Positions 1 through 8,259 of a DNA stretch of 64,000 bases are shown in pieces. The position numbers and the translations under genes are program-made. Source of the stretch: Alteraurantiacibacter aquimixticola (GTDB lineage: Bacteria > Pseudomonadota > Alphaproteobacteria > Sphingomonadales > Sphingomonadaceae); contig NZ_SSHH01000004.1 in the NCBI RefSeq assembly GCF_004965515.1, forward strand, positions 464,599-528,598. The letters run 5' to 3'. Within the stretch, counting starts at the first letter, position 1. Every line of letters begins with the position of its first letter. The notes under the pieces were generated by a model. It had not been told where the DNA came from. It ran no database searches and saw nothing but the letters and a program-made list of their open reading frames with translations.

Positions 1-1275
1 GTTTTGGCGGGGCTCATATTGCTCAATGGCGTCTTCGCCATGTCGGAGCTCGCCATCGTCTCGGCACGCACGTCGCAATTGCGCGTGGCGGCCGAAAACG
101 GGAGCAAATCGGCCAAGGTCGCGCTTGAGCTGGCGGCGCAGCCGGGTAAGTTCCTCTCCACCGTGCAGATCGGCATCACCCTGATCGGTATCGTCAACGG
201 CGCCGTCTCGGGCTCTGCCCTTGGCGGGCCGGTGGGTGAGCGTATCGCGTTGCTTGGCGTTGAGCCGGAGCTGGCGGGCGATATCGGCTTCGTCCTGGTC
301 ATCGTGCTGACGACCTATTTCAGCCTCGTGGTGGGTGAGCTTGTGCCCAAGCAGCTGGCGCTGCGGGCCGCGAATCCCGTTGCCCTGATCATGGCACGGC
401 CCATGGCGCTGCTGGCGCAGGTGGCCGCGCCCTTCGTCTGGCTGCTCGATTCTTCCTCCAGCATGATCTTGCGGCTGACCGGCGTGAGCCATGCCGGCGA
501 ACACGGCCTTACCGCGCAGGAACTGCAGATGATCTTCGCCGATGCGACGCATTCGGGCGTGATCGAGGAGCAGGAGCGCGCGATCCTTTCCGGCATCATG
601 AAGCTCGCCGAAAAGCCCGTGCGCGAGCTGATGACCCCGCGCACCGAGCTTGACTGGATCGATGCCGATGCGGGCGAGGCTGCGATGCTGGAGATCGTGG
701 CCGAAACCCCGCATTCCACCCTGCCGGTGGCCGAAGGCTCCCCGGACAAGGTGCTGGGCGTGGTGAAAGTGCGCGAGATCCTGGCGCTGCGGGTGGCGGG
801 GGAGCCGATCGTGCTTGCCGAGCTGATCCGCAAGGCGGAGGTGCTGCCCGACCAGCTCGATGCGATGGACGCCCTGCGCGTGCTGCAGCAATCGGGCACC
901 GGCATGGCCATGGTGCATGACGAATACGGCCACCTGGACGGGATCGTCACCACGGCCGACCTGCTCACCGCCATTGCCGGCAGCTTCGCCAGCCACCAGG
1001 ACGAGGGCGATGAGCCGATGGTGGTCGAGCGCGCCGACGGCTCCCTGCTGGTATCGGGCGCCATGCCCGCCGATGCGCTGGCCGAACGGCTGGAGATCGG
1101 CCTGCCCGACCAGCGCGAATTCGCCACTGCCGCGGGCTATGTCCTCTTCATGCTCAAGCGCTTGCCCGTCGAAGGCGAATATTTCGAGGAGCAGGGCTGG
1201 CGGATCGAGGTGATCGACATGGATGGCCGCCGGGTCGACAAGCTGCTTGTTGCAAGGCGCCCCGACGCCAGCTGA
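1..1275 (+). CDS. CorC/HlyC-type CNNM + CBS membrane protein, 5' truncated
   Basis: This is a hemolysin-family (HCC) protein of the inner membrane, a family linked to magnesium/cobalt efflux or ion tolerance. The reading frame is open to the first base, and the translation begins inside the first membrane helix (LILLNGVFAMSELAIV), so the true start lies left of the window. The visible order is a CNNM/DUF21 transmembrane domain (about residues 1-175), a CBS pair (about 205-320, with LMTPRTELDWID and HDEYGHLDGIVT), and a C-terminal CorC_HlyC transporter-associated domain (about 335-415). The family assignment is firm; the transported ion is not visible from the sequence. Confidence 0.9.
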   Translation, partial: VLAGLILLNGVFAMSELAIVSARTSQLRVAAENGSKSAKVALELAAQPGKFLSTVQIGITLIGIVNGAVSGSALGGPVGERIALLGVEPELAGDIGFVLVIVLTTYFSLVVGELVPKQLALRAANPVALIMARPMALLAQVAAPFVWLLDSSSSMILRLTGVSHAGEHGLTAQELQMIFADATHSGVIEEQERAILSGIMKLAEKPVRELMTPRTELDWIDADAGEAAMLEIVAETPHSTLPVAEGSPDKVLGVVKVREILALRVAGEPIVLAELIRKAEVLPDQLDAMDALRVLQQSGTGMAMVHDEYGHLDGIVTTADLLTAIAGSFASHQDEGDEPMVVERADGSLLVSGAMPADALAERLEIGLPDQREFATAAGYVLFMLKRLPVEGEYFEEQGWRIEVIDMDGRRVDKLLVARRPDAS

Positions 1276-1379
1276 ATCCTGTTGCAAGTCCATCTGGACG
1301 GAGGCAACCTTCCCCCGTCGCCGGACGTTCCGGCGATGCGAGGGCGCCCGCAAGACTCGCGCGCCCGGATCATGACGCG

Positions 1380-1817
1380 ATGATGATCGTACCGACTTAT
1401 GTGGGCCCCAGCGAAATCGAAGGGGTCGGCATATTCGCCGCTGCCCCGATCGCCCGCGGCACCGCTATCTGGACTTTAAGTGACGATTACGACCTGCTGC
1501 TGAGCGAGGAGCAGGTCGCCCGCATGGACGCGCTGCAGCGCGATTTCGTGGACCGCTACGGCTATCCGCACACGACCAAGCCGGGGCTGGTCGTGGTCGA
1601 ATTCGACAATGGGCGTTTCATGAACCATTCGGACAAGCCGAACGGGGATTTCTCAAGCCCCGCCATCGGCGTGGCGCTGCGCGACATTGCCGCGCATGAG
1701 GAACTGACCTGCGACTACGCGCAGCTCGATCCCATTTATACGATGCAGCCGGGTCGGTCCTTCATCGCCGCCACACGCGGGAATGGAGAGGTGCCGGCGG
1801 GCCTCAGCCCGGAATAA
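1380..1817 (+). CDS. small stand-alone SET-domain protein
   Basis: A 145-residue protein made up almost entirely of a SET fold, the S-adenosylmethionine-dependent lysine methyltransferase domain. Key motifs are GVGIFAAAPIARGT (15-28), NHS (82-84) and EELTCDY (107-113), which match the cofactor-binding NHS and the C-terminal tyrosine motif of SET proteins. No pre-SET or post-SET cysteine cluster is visible. It starts ATG-ATG at 1380/1383 and follows the CorC-like gene by about 100 bases. Its 3' end overlaps the convergent lipoprotein gene by 14 bases. The substrate is unknown; bacterial SET proteins of this size are usually left uncharacterised. Confidence 0.8.
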   Translation: MMIVPTYVGPSEIEGVGIFAAAPIARGTAIWTLSDDYDLLLSEEQVARMDALQRDFVDRYGYPHTTKPGLVVVEFDNGRFMNHSDKPNGDFSSPAIGVALRDIAAHEELTCDYAQLDPIYTMQPGRSFIAATRGNGEVPAGLSPE

Positions 1818-2211
1818 CGCTCCGCGCGGCCTGGCCGTCGCCCTCAGGGGCGGCGATGATGGCGCGGGTAGTGGTGCCCTTGTCCACCGTGTAGGTGTTC
1901 GGGTCGCCCACGGTGGAGCGGATCGAAGTCTCTGCCGTGCCCGCGCGATCGAGCGCGCTTGTTTCAACAGCGCTGCGCGTTTGCGGCGGGAACAGGGCTT
2001 CCAGCGCCTGCTGCGAGGCGGTGCCTTCGGCCGGGCGCGGGGCGCCAGGGGCAGGGGGCACGAGTTCGAAATCGGGCGGGATCACCAGCGGGGCCTGCCG
2101 CTGCACGGCGAATTCATCGGGCCGCTCACGGCTGGAAATCAGGCCGCCGCCACAGGCCGACAGCATGGCGGTCGCGCCGATGGCGAGAGTGATCCGGGTA
2201 ACATTGCGCAT
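1804..2211 (-). CDS. DUF3035-type lipoprotein
   Basis: A 135-residue predicted lipoprotein. It has a short hydrophobic signal followed by lipobox LSAC, so acylation should be at the cysteine near residue 19. The mature part contains PPDFELVPPAPGAPRP, typical of the DUF3035 family found downstream of lspA in sphingomonads. Its ATG overlaps the lspA stop by one base (TAATG), so it is probably translationally coupled as the last gene of the long minus-strand operon. Being next to lspA, the enzyme that processes lipoproteins, is conserved but unexplained. Molecular function is unknown. Its 3' end overlaps the SET gene tail to tail. Confidence 0.8.
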   Translation of the reverse strand: MRNVTRITLAIGATAMLSACGGGLISSRERPDEFAVQRQAPLVIPPDFELVPPAPGAPRPAEGTASQQALEALFPPQTRSAVETSALDRAGTAETSIRSTVGDPNTYTVDKGTTTRAIIAAPEGDGQAARSVIPG

Positions 2212-2756
2212 TAATCTGTCTCCGCGGGATTGGGTTCCGCTGTAATCTCGTCCTGCTCTGTGGCCGGTTTCTCGCCGATGAACAAGGCGCGGGCAAGGAG
2301 AATCACCACACCGATGGTGATCGCCGCATCGGCCACGTTGAAAATCATGAAGGGCCGAATGGTGCCGATATGGAAGTCGGCATAGTCGATGACATAGCCA
2401 TACATGAAGCGGTCGCGGATATTGCCCAAGGCCCCGCCCAGGATCAGCGAGAGCGCGGCAATATCCCACATCTTCACTTCGCGCATGATCCACACGAACA
2501 CGGCCAGCGCGATCAGTGCGGTCACCACCACCAGCGCCCAGCGCATCTCCATGCTCGTCGCCGAAAACATGCCGAGCGAGACGCCGTAATTATTGGTGCG
2601 GGTGAAATCGAAGAAGGGCAGCAGCGGGTAATGGTCGCCCACATGGGTGAGGCCGAGCGTGCCGACCACGAAGTTCTTCATCCACTGGTCTGCGGCGAAG
2701 ATCGCCAGCGCGATGCCGAGGCCGATCAAGCGAGCGCGGGTGAAGATCGCCATCAT
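2211..2756 (-). CDS. lspA: lipoprotein signal peptidase (signal peptidase II)
   Basis: This inner-membrane aspartic protease cleaves the signal peptide from diacylated prolipoproteins. The 181-residue product has four predicted membrane helices and both catalytic motifs: GNIRDR...YVIDY with Asp124, and FNVADAAI with Asp143. It begins ATG-ATG; the first ATG overlaps the ileS stop in an ATGA arrangement, so coupled translation with ileS is likely. The ileS-lspA pair is widely conserved in bacteria. The C-terminal tail after the last helix (about residue 163 onward) is charged and variable, as usual. Confidence 0.97.
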   Translation of the reverse strand: MMAIFTRARLIGLGIALAIFAADQWMKNFVVGTLGLTHVGDHYPLLPFFDFTRTNNYGVSLGMFSATSMEMRWALVVVTALIALAVFVWIMREVKMWDIAALSLILGGALGNIRDRFMYGYVIDYADFHIGTIRPFMIFNVADAAITIGVVILLARALFIGEKPATEQDEITAEPNPAETD

Positions 2757-5644
2757 GCGCCTGCGTCCATCTTGCCGACGACATCCTCGCAGCGATCACA
2801 GAGGTCCCCGTCCTCACTGACTTCGGGCAGCAGGCGCCAGCAGCGGCCGCATTTGGCGTCGGAGGACTTGGTGACGCTCACACCGTCCGCATCGCCGCGC
2901 GTCACGGCGCCGGTGATGAAGAGCTCGGCCAGATCCGCATCGCTGAAACCTGCGGGTACGGCGCTTGCCGGCACCACCACTTCGGCTTCGAGGCCGGAGC
3001 GGATGGTCTTTTCGCGGCGCAGCGGCTCGATCGCTTCGGTCACGCTTTCGCGCAATTCGCGCAGGGCGCGCCAGCGGTGGTGGTCGGTGGTCGAATGCGG
3101 CACTTCCGGCCATTCGAGCAGGTGCACGCTCTCCCCATCGGGATAGCGCGTGCGCCACACTTCCTCAGCTGTGAACACCAGCACCGGCGCGGCGTAGCGG
3201 ATCAGCGCCTGGAACATCGTGTCGAGCACGGTGCGATAGGCGCGGCGCTCCAGCCCTTCCGGATGGTCGCAATAGAGCCGGTCCTTGCGGATATCGAAGA
3301 AGAAGGCCGACAAGTCCTCATTGCAGAAATCGACCAGCGCGCGGGTATAGGCGTTGAAGTCGAAATCCTCGACGCTGCGCTTCATCTTCGTGTCGAGATC
3401 GACCAGCAGCGCCAGCATGTAGCGCTCCAGCTCCGGCATGTCCTTGACCTCGACCGCTTCCGCCGGATCGTAATCCGACAGCGCGCCGAGCAAATAGCGG
3501 AAGGTATTGCGCAGCTTGCGATACTGGTCCGCCACGCCTTTCAGTATTTCCGGGCCGATCCGGTGATCCTCGGTGAAATCGACGCTCAGCGCCCACAGGC
3601 GGATGATGTCGGCGCCATATTCCTCCATCACCTTCAGCGGGTCGACGGTGTTGCCGATCGACTTCGACATTTTCTTGCCGTCCGCCGCCATGGTGAAGCC
3701 GTGGGTCAGCACCGCCTTGTAAGGCGCGCGGCCGCGCGTGGCGCAGCTTTCGAGCAAGCTCGACTGGAACCAGCCCCGATGTTGGTCGCTGCCTTCCAGG
3801 TACAGGTCCGCCGGGCTGGACAGCTCGGGCCAGACATCGCTTTCCAGCACGAAGGCATGGGTGGAGCCGGAATCGAACCACACGTCGAGAATATCGGTGA
3901 TCCGCTCGTAATCATCGAGGTTGTAGTCGTTTCCGAGCAGCGCCTGCGCGCTTTCATCGGACCAGGCGTCCACACCCTCGGCACGCACGGCGGCGATGAT
4001 GCGGTCATTCACCGCCTTGTCGACGAGATATTCGCCCGTCTCGCGATGGACGAACAGCGTGATCGGCACGCCCCAGGCGCGCTGGCGGGAAAGCACCCAA
4101 TCGGGACGGCCCTCGACCATGGAGCCGATGCGGTTGCGGCCCTTTTCCGGCACGAAGCGCGTTTCGGAAATCGCCTTCATCGCGGTTTCACGCAAAGTGG
4201 CCGTCTGCTTGGCGTCGGTCGTGATGGCGAGTGCGCCGCCGATCGCATCGGGCACCGCGACCGGATAGTCGAAGGGCGCGATCGGCTTGTCCATCGGCAC
4301 GAACCATTGCGGCGTGCAGCGGAAGATCACCTTCTTTTTCGAGCGCCAGCTATGCGGGTAGGAATGCTGGTAATCCGCGCTTGCCGACAGCAAAGCTCCA
4401 GCTTCCTTGAGGTCTTCGCAAATCGGGCCGTCCGGTGCGTTGAAATTGGGGTTGATGACGGCGCGGCGGCGCTCGTCATCGCCGCCCAGCCACAGCCAGT
4501 CGTCGCGATAGACGCCGCCCGCATCGACCACGAATTTGGGCGAGATCCCGTGCTCCTTGCACAGCTCGAAATCGTCCTCGCCATGATCGGGCGCCATATG
4601 GACGAGGCCCGTGCCGCTGTCCGTTGTGACGAAGTCGCCGGGCAGGAACGGGCGCGGCTCGGCGAAGAAGCCGCCGAGATGGTGCATTGGGTGGCGGGCG
4701 ACGGTTCCGGCGAGGTCGGAGCCTTTGCCGCTCCATACCATGTCCCAGCCGTAGCCATTCTCGATGGCCGTAGTTTCAATTCCGGTCCGGCCGAAGAACG
4801 CGTTGGCTAATTCGCCTGCGATCAGGAAAATCTTCCCATCGACGGCGCGGATCGCGGCGTAGTTTACTTCCGGCCCATAGGCTAACGCCTGATTCACCGG
4901 GATCGTCCAAGGCGTCGTCGTCCAGATTACCGCGTAAGCACCGACCAGTTCCTCGATCGGCGATTCCGTTATCTCGAACGCCACGTCGATCTGGGTCGAG
5001 ACGATATCCTCATACTCGACCTCGGCCTCGGCCAGCGCGGTCTTCTCCACGGGCGACCACATCACCGGCTTGGCGCCGCGATAGAGCTGGCCGCTTTCGG
5101 CGAATTTCAGCAGCTCGGCGACGATGGCTGCCTCGCTCTCGAACTGCATGGTGAGGTAGGGGTGGTCCCAGTCGCCATTGACGCCGAGGCGCTGGAGCTG
5201 GCTGCTCTGCGTATCGACCCAGTGCTGGGCATAGGCGCGGCATTCGGCGCGGAATTCCTTGGCCGGGACCTCGTCCTTGTTGAGCTTCTTCTTGCGGTAC
5301 TGCTCCTCCACCTTCCATTCGATGGGGAGGCCGTGGCAGTCCCAGCCGGGAACATAGGGCGCATCCTTGCCGGCCAGGCTTTGCGTGCGGCAGACCATGT
5401 CCTTCAGGATATGGTTGAGCGCATGGCCGATATGCATGTCGCCATTCGCATAGGGCGGTCCGTCATGCAGGATGAAGGTCTCGCGCCCCTTGCGCGCCGC
5501 GCGCAGCTTTTCGTAGAGCTTCTCGTCCTGCCAGCGCTGCAGGATGCCCGGCTCCTTCTGCGGCAGGCCGGCCTTCATGGGAAAATCGGTCTTCGGCAGG
5601 AAGACGGTGTCCCGGTAATCTCGCTTGTCGGTGCTCTCGGTCAT
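2753..5644 (-). CDS. ileS: isoleucyl-tRNA synthetase
   Basis: This cytoplasmic class I aminoacyl-tRNA synthetase charges tRNA-Ile. The 963-residue length matches bacterial IleRS. HIGH is at residues 71-74 and KMSKS at 658-662. A connective-peptide editing domain lies between, with WTTTPWTIP near residue 250. The C-terminal zinc-binding tail carries CGRCW and CDRCED. The chosen ATG (MTEST) sits in a TAATG overlap with the ribF stop; the open frame extends 13 codons further upstream, but that extension runs into ribF and lacks family similarity. It lies between ribF and lspA, the common ribF-ileS-lspA order. Confidence 0.98.
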   Translation of the reverse strand: MTESTDKRDYRDTVFLPKTDFPMKAGLPQKEPGILQRWQDEKLYEKLRAARKGRETFILHDGPPYANGDMHIGHALNHILKDMVCRTQSLAGKDAPYVPGWDCHGLPIEWKVEEQYRKKKLNKDEVPAKEFRAECRAYAQHWVDTQSSQLQRLGVNGDWDHPYLTMQFESEAAIVAELLKFAESGQLYRGAKPVMWSPVEKTALAEAEVEYEDIVSTQIDVAFEITESPIEELVGAYAVIWTTTPWTIPVNQALAYGPEVNYAAIRAVDGKIFLIAGELANAFFGRTGIETTAIENGYGWDMVWSGKGSDLAGTVARHPMHHLGGFFAEPRPFLPGDFVTTDSGTGLVHMAPDHGEDDFELCKEHGISPKFVVDAGGVYRDDWLWLGGDDERRRAVINPNFNAPDGPICEDLKEAGALLSASADYQHSYPHSWRSKKKVIFRCTPQWFVPMDKPIAPFDYPVAVPDAIGGALAITTDAKQTATLRETAMKAISETRFVPEKGRNRIGSMVEGRPDWVLSRQRAWGVPITLFVHRETGEYLVDKAVNDRIIAAVRAEGVDAWSDESAQALLGNDYNLDDYERITDILDVWFDSGSTHAFVLESDVWPELSSPADLYLEGSDQHRGWFQSSLLESCATRGRAPYKAVLTHGFTMAADGKKMSKSIGNTVDPLKVMEEYGADIIRLWALSVDFTEDHRIGPEILKGVADQYRKLRNTFRYLLGALSDYDPAEAVEVKDMPELERYMLALLVDLDTKMKRSVEDFDFNAYTRALVDFCNEDLSAFFFDIRKDRLYCDHPEGLERRAYRTVLDTMFQALIRYAAPVLVFTAEEVWRTRYPDGESVHLLEWPEVPHSTTDHHRWRALRELRESVTEAIEPLRREKTIRSGLEAEVVVPASAVPAGFSDADLAELFITGAVTRGDADGVSVTKSSDAKCGRCWRLLPEVSEDGDLCDRCEDVVGKMDAGA

Positions 5645-6576
5645 TAGGCAGCGGCGCTTAGTAGCTTGCGGGCCTCCTCGCAATCCTTCTCCATCTGCGC
5701 GACGAGGTCGTCGAGATTGTCGAACTTCGCCTCGGGCCGCAGGAAGTGGCGCAGCTCGACCTCGATCTCCTGTCCGTAGAGGTCACCGGAAAATTCGAAA
5801 AAATAGGGTTCGAGCAATTCCTTGGGCGGATCGAAGGTCGGGCGCACGCCGACATTGGCCGCGCCTTTCAGCTCCTCTCCGGTGGAGAGCACGCGGCCGG
5901 TCACCGCATAGATGCCGAAGCGGGGGCGCAGATAGCTGCCCAGCTCCATATTCGCGGTGGGATAGCCGATCTCGCGGCCGCGCTTGTCGCCATCGACCAC
6001 CGTGCCGCGAATGGCGAAGGGGCGGGTGAGCAATTCCTCTGCCACTTCGCATTCGCCCGCTTTCAGCGCGTCACGGATGCGGCTGGAGGAGACGACCTGC
6101 CCGCCATGCTTGACCGGGCCGACCTGGCGCGCCTTCACGCCGCACGTCGCGCCGACATCGTGCAGCACATCGACATTCCCGCCGCGGCCCTTGCCGAAAG
6201 TGAAGTCCTCCCCCGTTACCACGCCCGCCGCGCCGACCTGGCGGGCGAGCAGGTGGGCGACGAAGTCCTCCGCCGTGGTGGCGGCCAGCGCATCGTCGAA
6301 ATGGAAGACGAGCATGGCATCCGCGCCTGCCTCGATGAACAAAGTCTCGCGCTGGTCGAGGCCGGTCAGCCGGAAGGGCGGCACATGCGGGGCGAAATGG
6401 CGCACCGGATGCGGATCGAACGTGGCGACGATGGCGGGGCGCCCCTCGGCCTTCGCCCATTCCACCGCCTCGGCAACCACCTTCTGGTGGCCGAGATGGA
6501 AGCCATCGAAATTGCCCAGCGCCACGATGGCGCCGCGCAAGGGCTCGGGTACGGGATCGCGATGGTCGAGGCGCAT
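5644..6576 (-). CDS. ribF: bifunctional riboflavin kinase / FAD synthetase
   Basis: This enzyme converts riboflavin to FMN and then FAD. The 310-residue protein has an N-terminal FAD-synthetase nucleotidyltransferase domain with GNFDGFHLGHQ (21-31) and the later SSSRIRDAL signature, followed by a riboflavin kinase domain with the DKRGREIGYPTANM motif. The start at 6576 (MRLDHRD) is preferred over an 18-codon extension that would run into the upstream dipeptidase gene. The spacing to that gene is one base, and ileS begins in a TAATG overlap with the ribF stop. Translation coupling within the operon is likely. Confidence 0.96.
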   Translation of the reverse strand: MRLDHRDPVPEPLRGAIVALGNFDGFHLGHQKVVAEAVEWAKAEGRPAIVATFDPHPVRHFAPHVPPFRLTGLDQRETLFIEAGADAMLVFHFDDALAATTAEDFVAHLLARQVGAAGVVTGEDFTFGKGRGGNVDVLHDVGATCGVKARQVGPVKHGGQVVSSSRIRDALKAGECEVAEELLTRPFAIRGTVVDGDKRGREIGYPTANMELGSYLRPRFGIYAVTGRVLSTGEELKGAANVGVRPTFDPPKELLEPYFFEFSGDLYGQEIEVELRHFLRPEAKFDNLDDLVAQMEKDCEEARKLLSAAA

Positions 6577-6577
6577 A

Positions 6578-7759
6578 TCAGTCGCTCCCCTGCATCGGTT
6601 CGATCCCCGCTGCAAGGACGCGCAGCGCATTGCCGCCCATCGCGGCGCGGATTTCCTCCTCGCTGAAGCCTTCGTCCAGCAGGGCCTGCGTCACCTGCAC
6701 GACGCCCGCTGTGTCGAAGGCAGTCTCCACCGTCCCGTCGAAATCGCTGCCCAGCGCGACATGCTCGATGCCGACAAGGTCGCGTACATGGCGCATGGCG
6801 CGGGCGATGGCGTGGGGGGAGAGGCCGCAGACGGCGGCGGGCCAGTAGCCGACGCCGATCAGCCCGCCGGTCGCTGCGACGCCGCGAATCTCCTCATCGG
6901 TGAGGTTGCGATTGACGGCACAGGTCGCCTGCACCCCGCCATGGCTCGAGACGACCGGGCGGCGCGCCATGGCCAGCACCTCGGCGACGCATTGATGGCT
7001 GCAATGGGCGATATCGACCACCATGCCCATCGCCTCCATCCGCCGCACCGTCTCGCGGCCCATTGACGTCAGTCCGCCCTTGGTGACGCCATGCATCGAT
7101 CCCGCCACCTCATTGTCGAAGAAATGCGCCAGCCCGGCCATGCGCACGCCCGCGTCGTAAAGCGCATCGAGATTGGCGATATCGCCTTCGAGATTGTGCA
7201 GCCCCTCGACCGAGAGCATCGCGCCGACGGGCCGTGCGGCATCACCCCGCGCGGCAAGCAGGGCCGCGACGTCCGCGCCATCGCGGATCGCCACCAGCGC
7301 GCCGCCCGACCCTTCCACCGCGCGATCGAGCTTGGTGCCGTGCCACAAGGTCCGCTCAAGCAAGGAACCCCATGTCCGCACCGGCTGCAACTGGCCGATA
7401 GCGAGCAGGGTGATGCGGTCGGTCTCGTCCGTATTGCTCTCGTAATTCTGGTTCTCTGGCGTCTTGGTGACGCTGGAGAAGACCTGCAGCGCCACATTGC
7501 CGTCAATCAGGCGCGGCAGGTCGACATGGCTGTGATCCACGCGGTCGAGCATATCGCGCTTCCACAGCAGCGTATCGGCATGCAGGTCGACGATGGTGAG
7601 CGTGTCATGCAGCGCGCGCGCTTCGTCCGAGACGGCAATCGCGCCGCTTTCATCCACCAGGTTCATCGTCCGGTCGAAGTAACCGGGCGCGAGCGTGAAG
7701 AAGGCGATGGCAAGGGCGAGCAGCAGCCCCAGAAGGCCGAGGCCCAGCCGCCTGATCAT
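6578..7759 (-). CDS. membrane dipeptidase, peptidase M19 family
   Basis: A zinc-dependent dipeptidase of the renal-dipeptidase (M19) family, 393 residues. A hydrophobic N-terminal segment (about residues 5-25) suggests a signal anchor, so it probably acts in the periplasm. Metal ligands expected for the family are visible: HAD (60-62), the glutamate in SVEGLHNLEG, and histidines in DIAHCSH and VSSHGG, with SDFDG near the C-terminus. It sits between folA and ribF with ATGA overlap to folA and one base to ribF, so it is co-transcribed with cofactor genes despite no obvious metabolic link. The physiological substrate is unknown. Confidence 0.93.
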   Translation of the reverse strand: MIRRLGLGLLGLLLALAIAFFTLAPGYFDRTMNLVDESGAIAVSDEARALHDTLTIVDLHADTLLWKRDMLDRVDHSHVDLPRLIDGNVALQVFSSVTKTPENQNYESNTDETDRITLLAIGQLQPVRTWGSLLERTLWHGTKLDRAVEGSGGALVAIRDGADVAALLAARGDAARPVGAMLSVEGLHNLEGDIANLDALYDAGVRMAGLAHFFDNEVAGSMHGVTKGGLTSMGRETVRRMEAMGMVVDIAHCSHQCVAEVLAMARRPVVSSHGGVQATCAVNRNLTDEEIRGVAATGGLIGVGYWPAAVCGLSPHAIARAMRHVRDLVGIEHVALGSDFDGTVETAFDTAGVVQVTQALLDEGFSEEEIRAAMGGNALRVLAAGIEPMQGSD

Positions 7760-8259
7760 CCCAGCCGCTCATAGGTGACGAAGTCATAGGGCGGCCAGCC
7801 ATCGGCGGCCCCGTGCGGTTCACGAGAGACCTCGCGCCATTCGGCGGGATCGGGCGCGGGCATGAAGACCTCGCCCTGCGTATCCTCATGCACTTCGGTG
7901 ATTTCCCAGTGCGTCGCCTCGTCAGCCATCAGCGCGAAGATTTCCGCCCCGCCGATTACCGAATAGCTCTCACCGTCCAGCAGGGCGAGCGCCTCGTCCA
8001 CCCCATGTGCCACTTCCGCACCATCGGCGGACCAATCCGGATCGCGCGTCAGCACGATATGGCGGCGACCGGGAAGCAGGCCGGGCAGCGCGTCGAACGT
8101 CTTGCGCCCCATCACCATTGGATGGCCCATGGTCAGCTTCTTGAAACGCTTGAGGTCGGCGCTGATCTGCCACGGCACGTCGCCATCCTTGGCGATGCAG
8201 CCATTGGTCGCGCGCGCGACGATGAACAGCACTTCGCGCTTGGCCTGCTCCGTCATCAT
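7756..8259 (-). CDS. folA: dihydrofolate reductase
   Basis: This enzyme reduces dihydrofolate to tetrahydrofolate with NADPH. The product is 167 residues, normal for chromosomal DHFR. Visible motifs include NGCIAKDGDVPW near the N-terminus, an acidic residue in ISADLKRFK, VMGRKTFDALP, and the dinucleotide region SVIGGAEIF. Two adjacent ATG codons (8259 and 8256) are possible starts; the first overlaps the purK stop as ATGA. The 3' end overlaps the dipeptidase start by four bases. It belongs to the one-carbon/purine part of the operon (purE, purK, folA). Confidence 0.95.
   Translation of the reverse strand: MMTEQAKREVLFIVARATNGCIAKDGDVPWQISADLKRFKKLTMGHPMVMGRKTFDALPGLLPGRRHIVLTRDPDWSADGAEVAHGVDEALALLDGESYSVIGGAEIFALMADEATHWEITEVHEDTQGEVFMPAPDPAEWREVSREPHGAADGWPPYDFVTYERLG

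Noticed and set aside
1319-1335. CGCCGGA/TCCGGCG hairpin after the CorC-like gene
   Set aside because: It is a 7-base stem with no T run; too weak to call a terminator.
3077-4810. A 577-codon plus-strand frame across ileS
   Set aside because: It is antisense to ileS with no recognisable domain.
5988-6576. FMN riboswitch controlling ribF
   Set aside because: The gene is internal to an operon with a one-base gap to its upstream neighbour, leaving no leader for a riboswitch.
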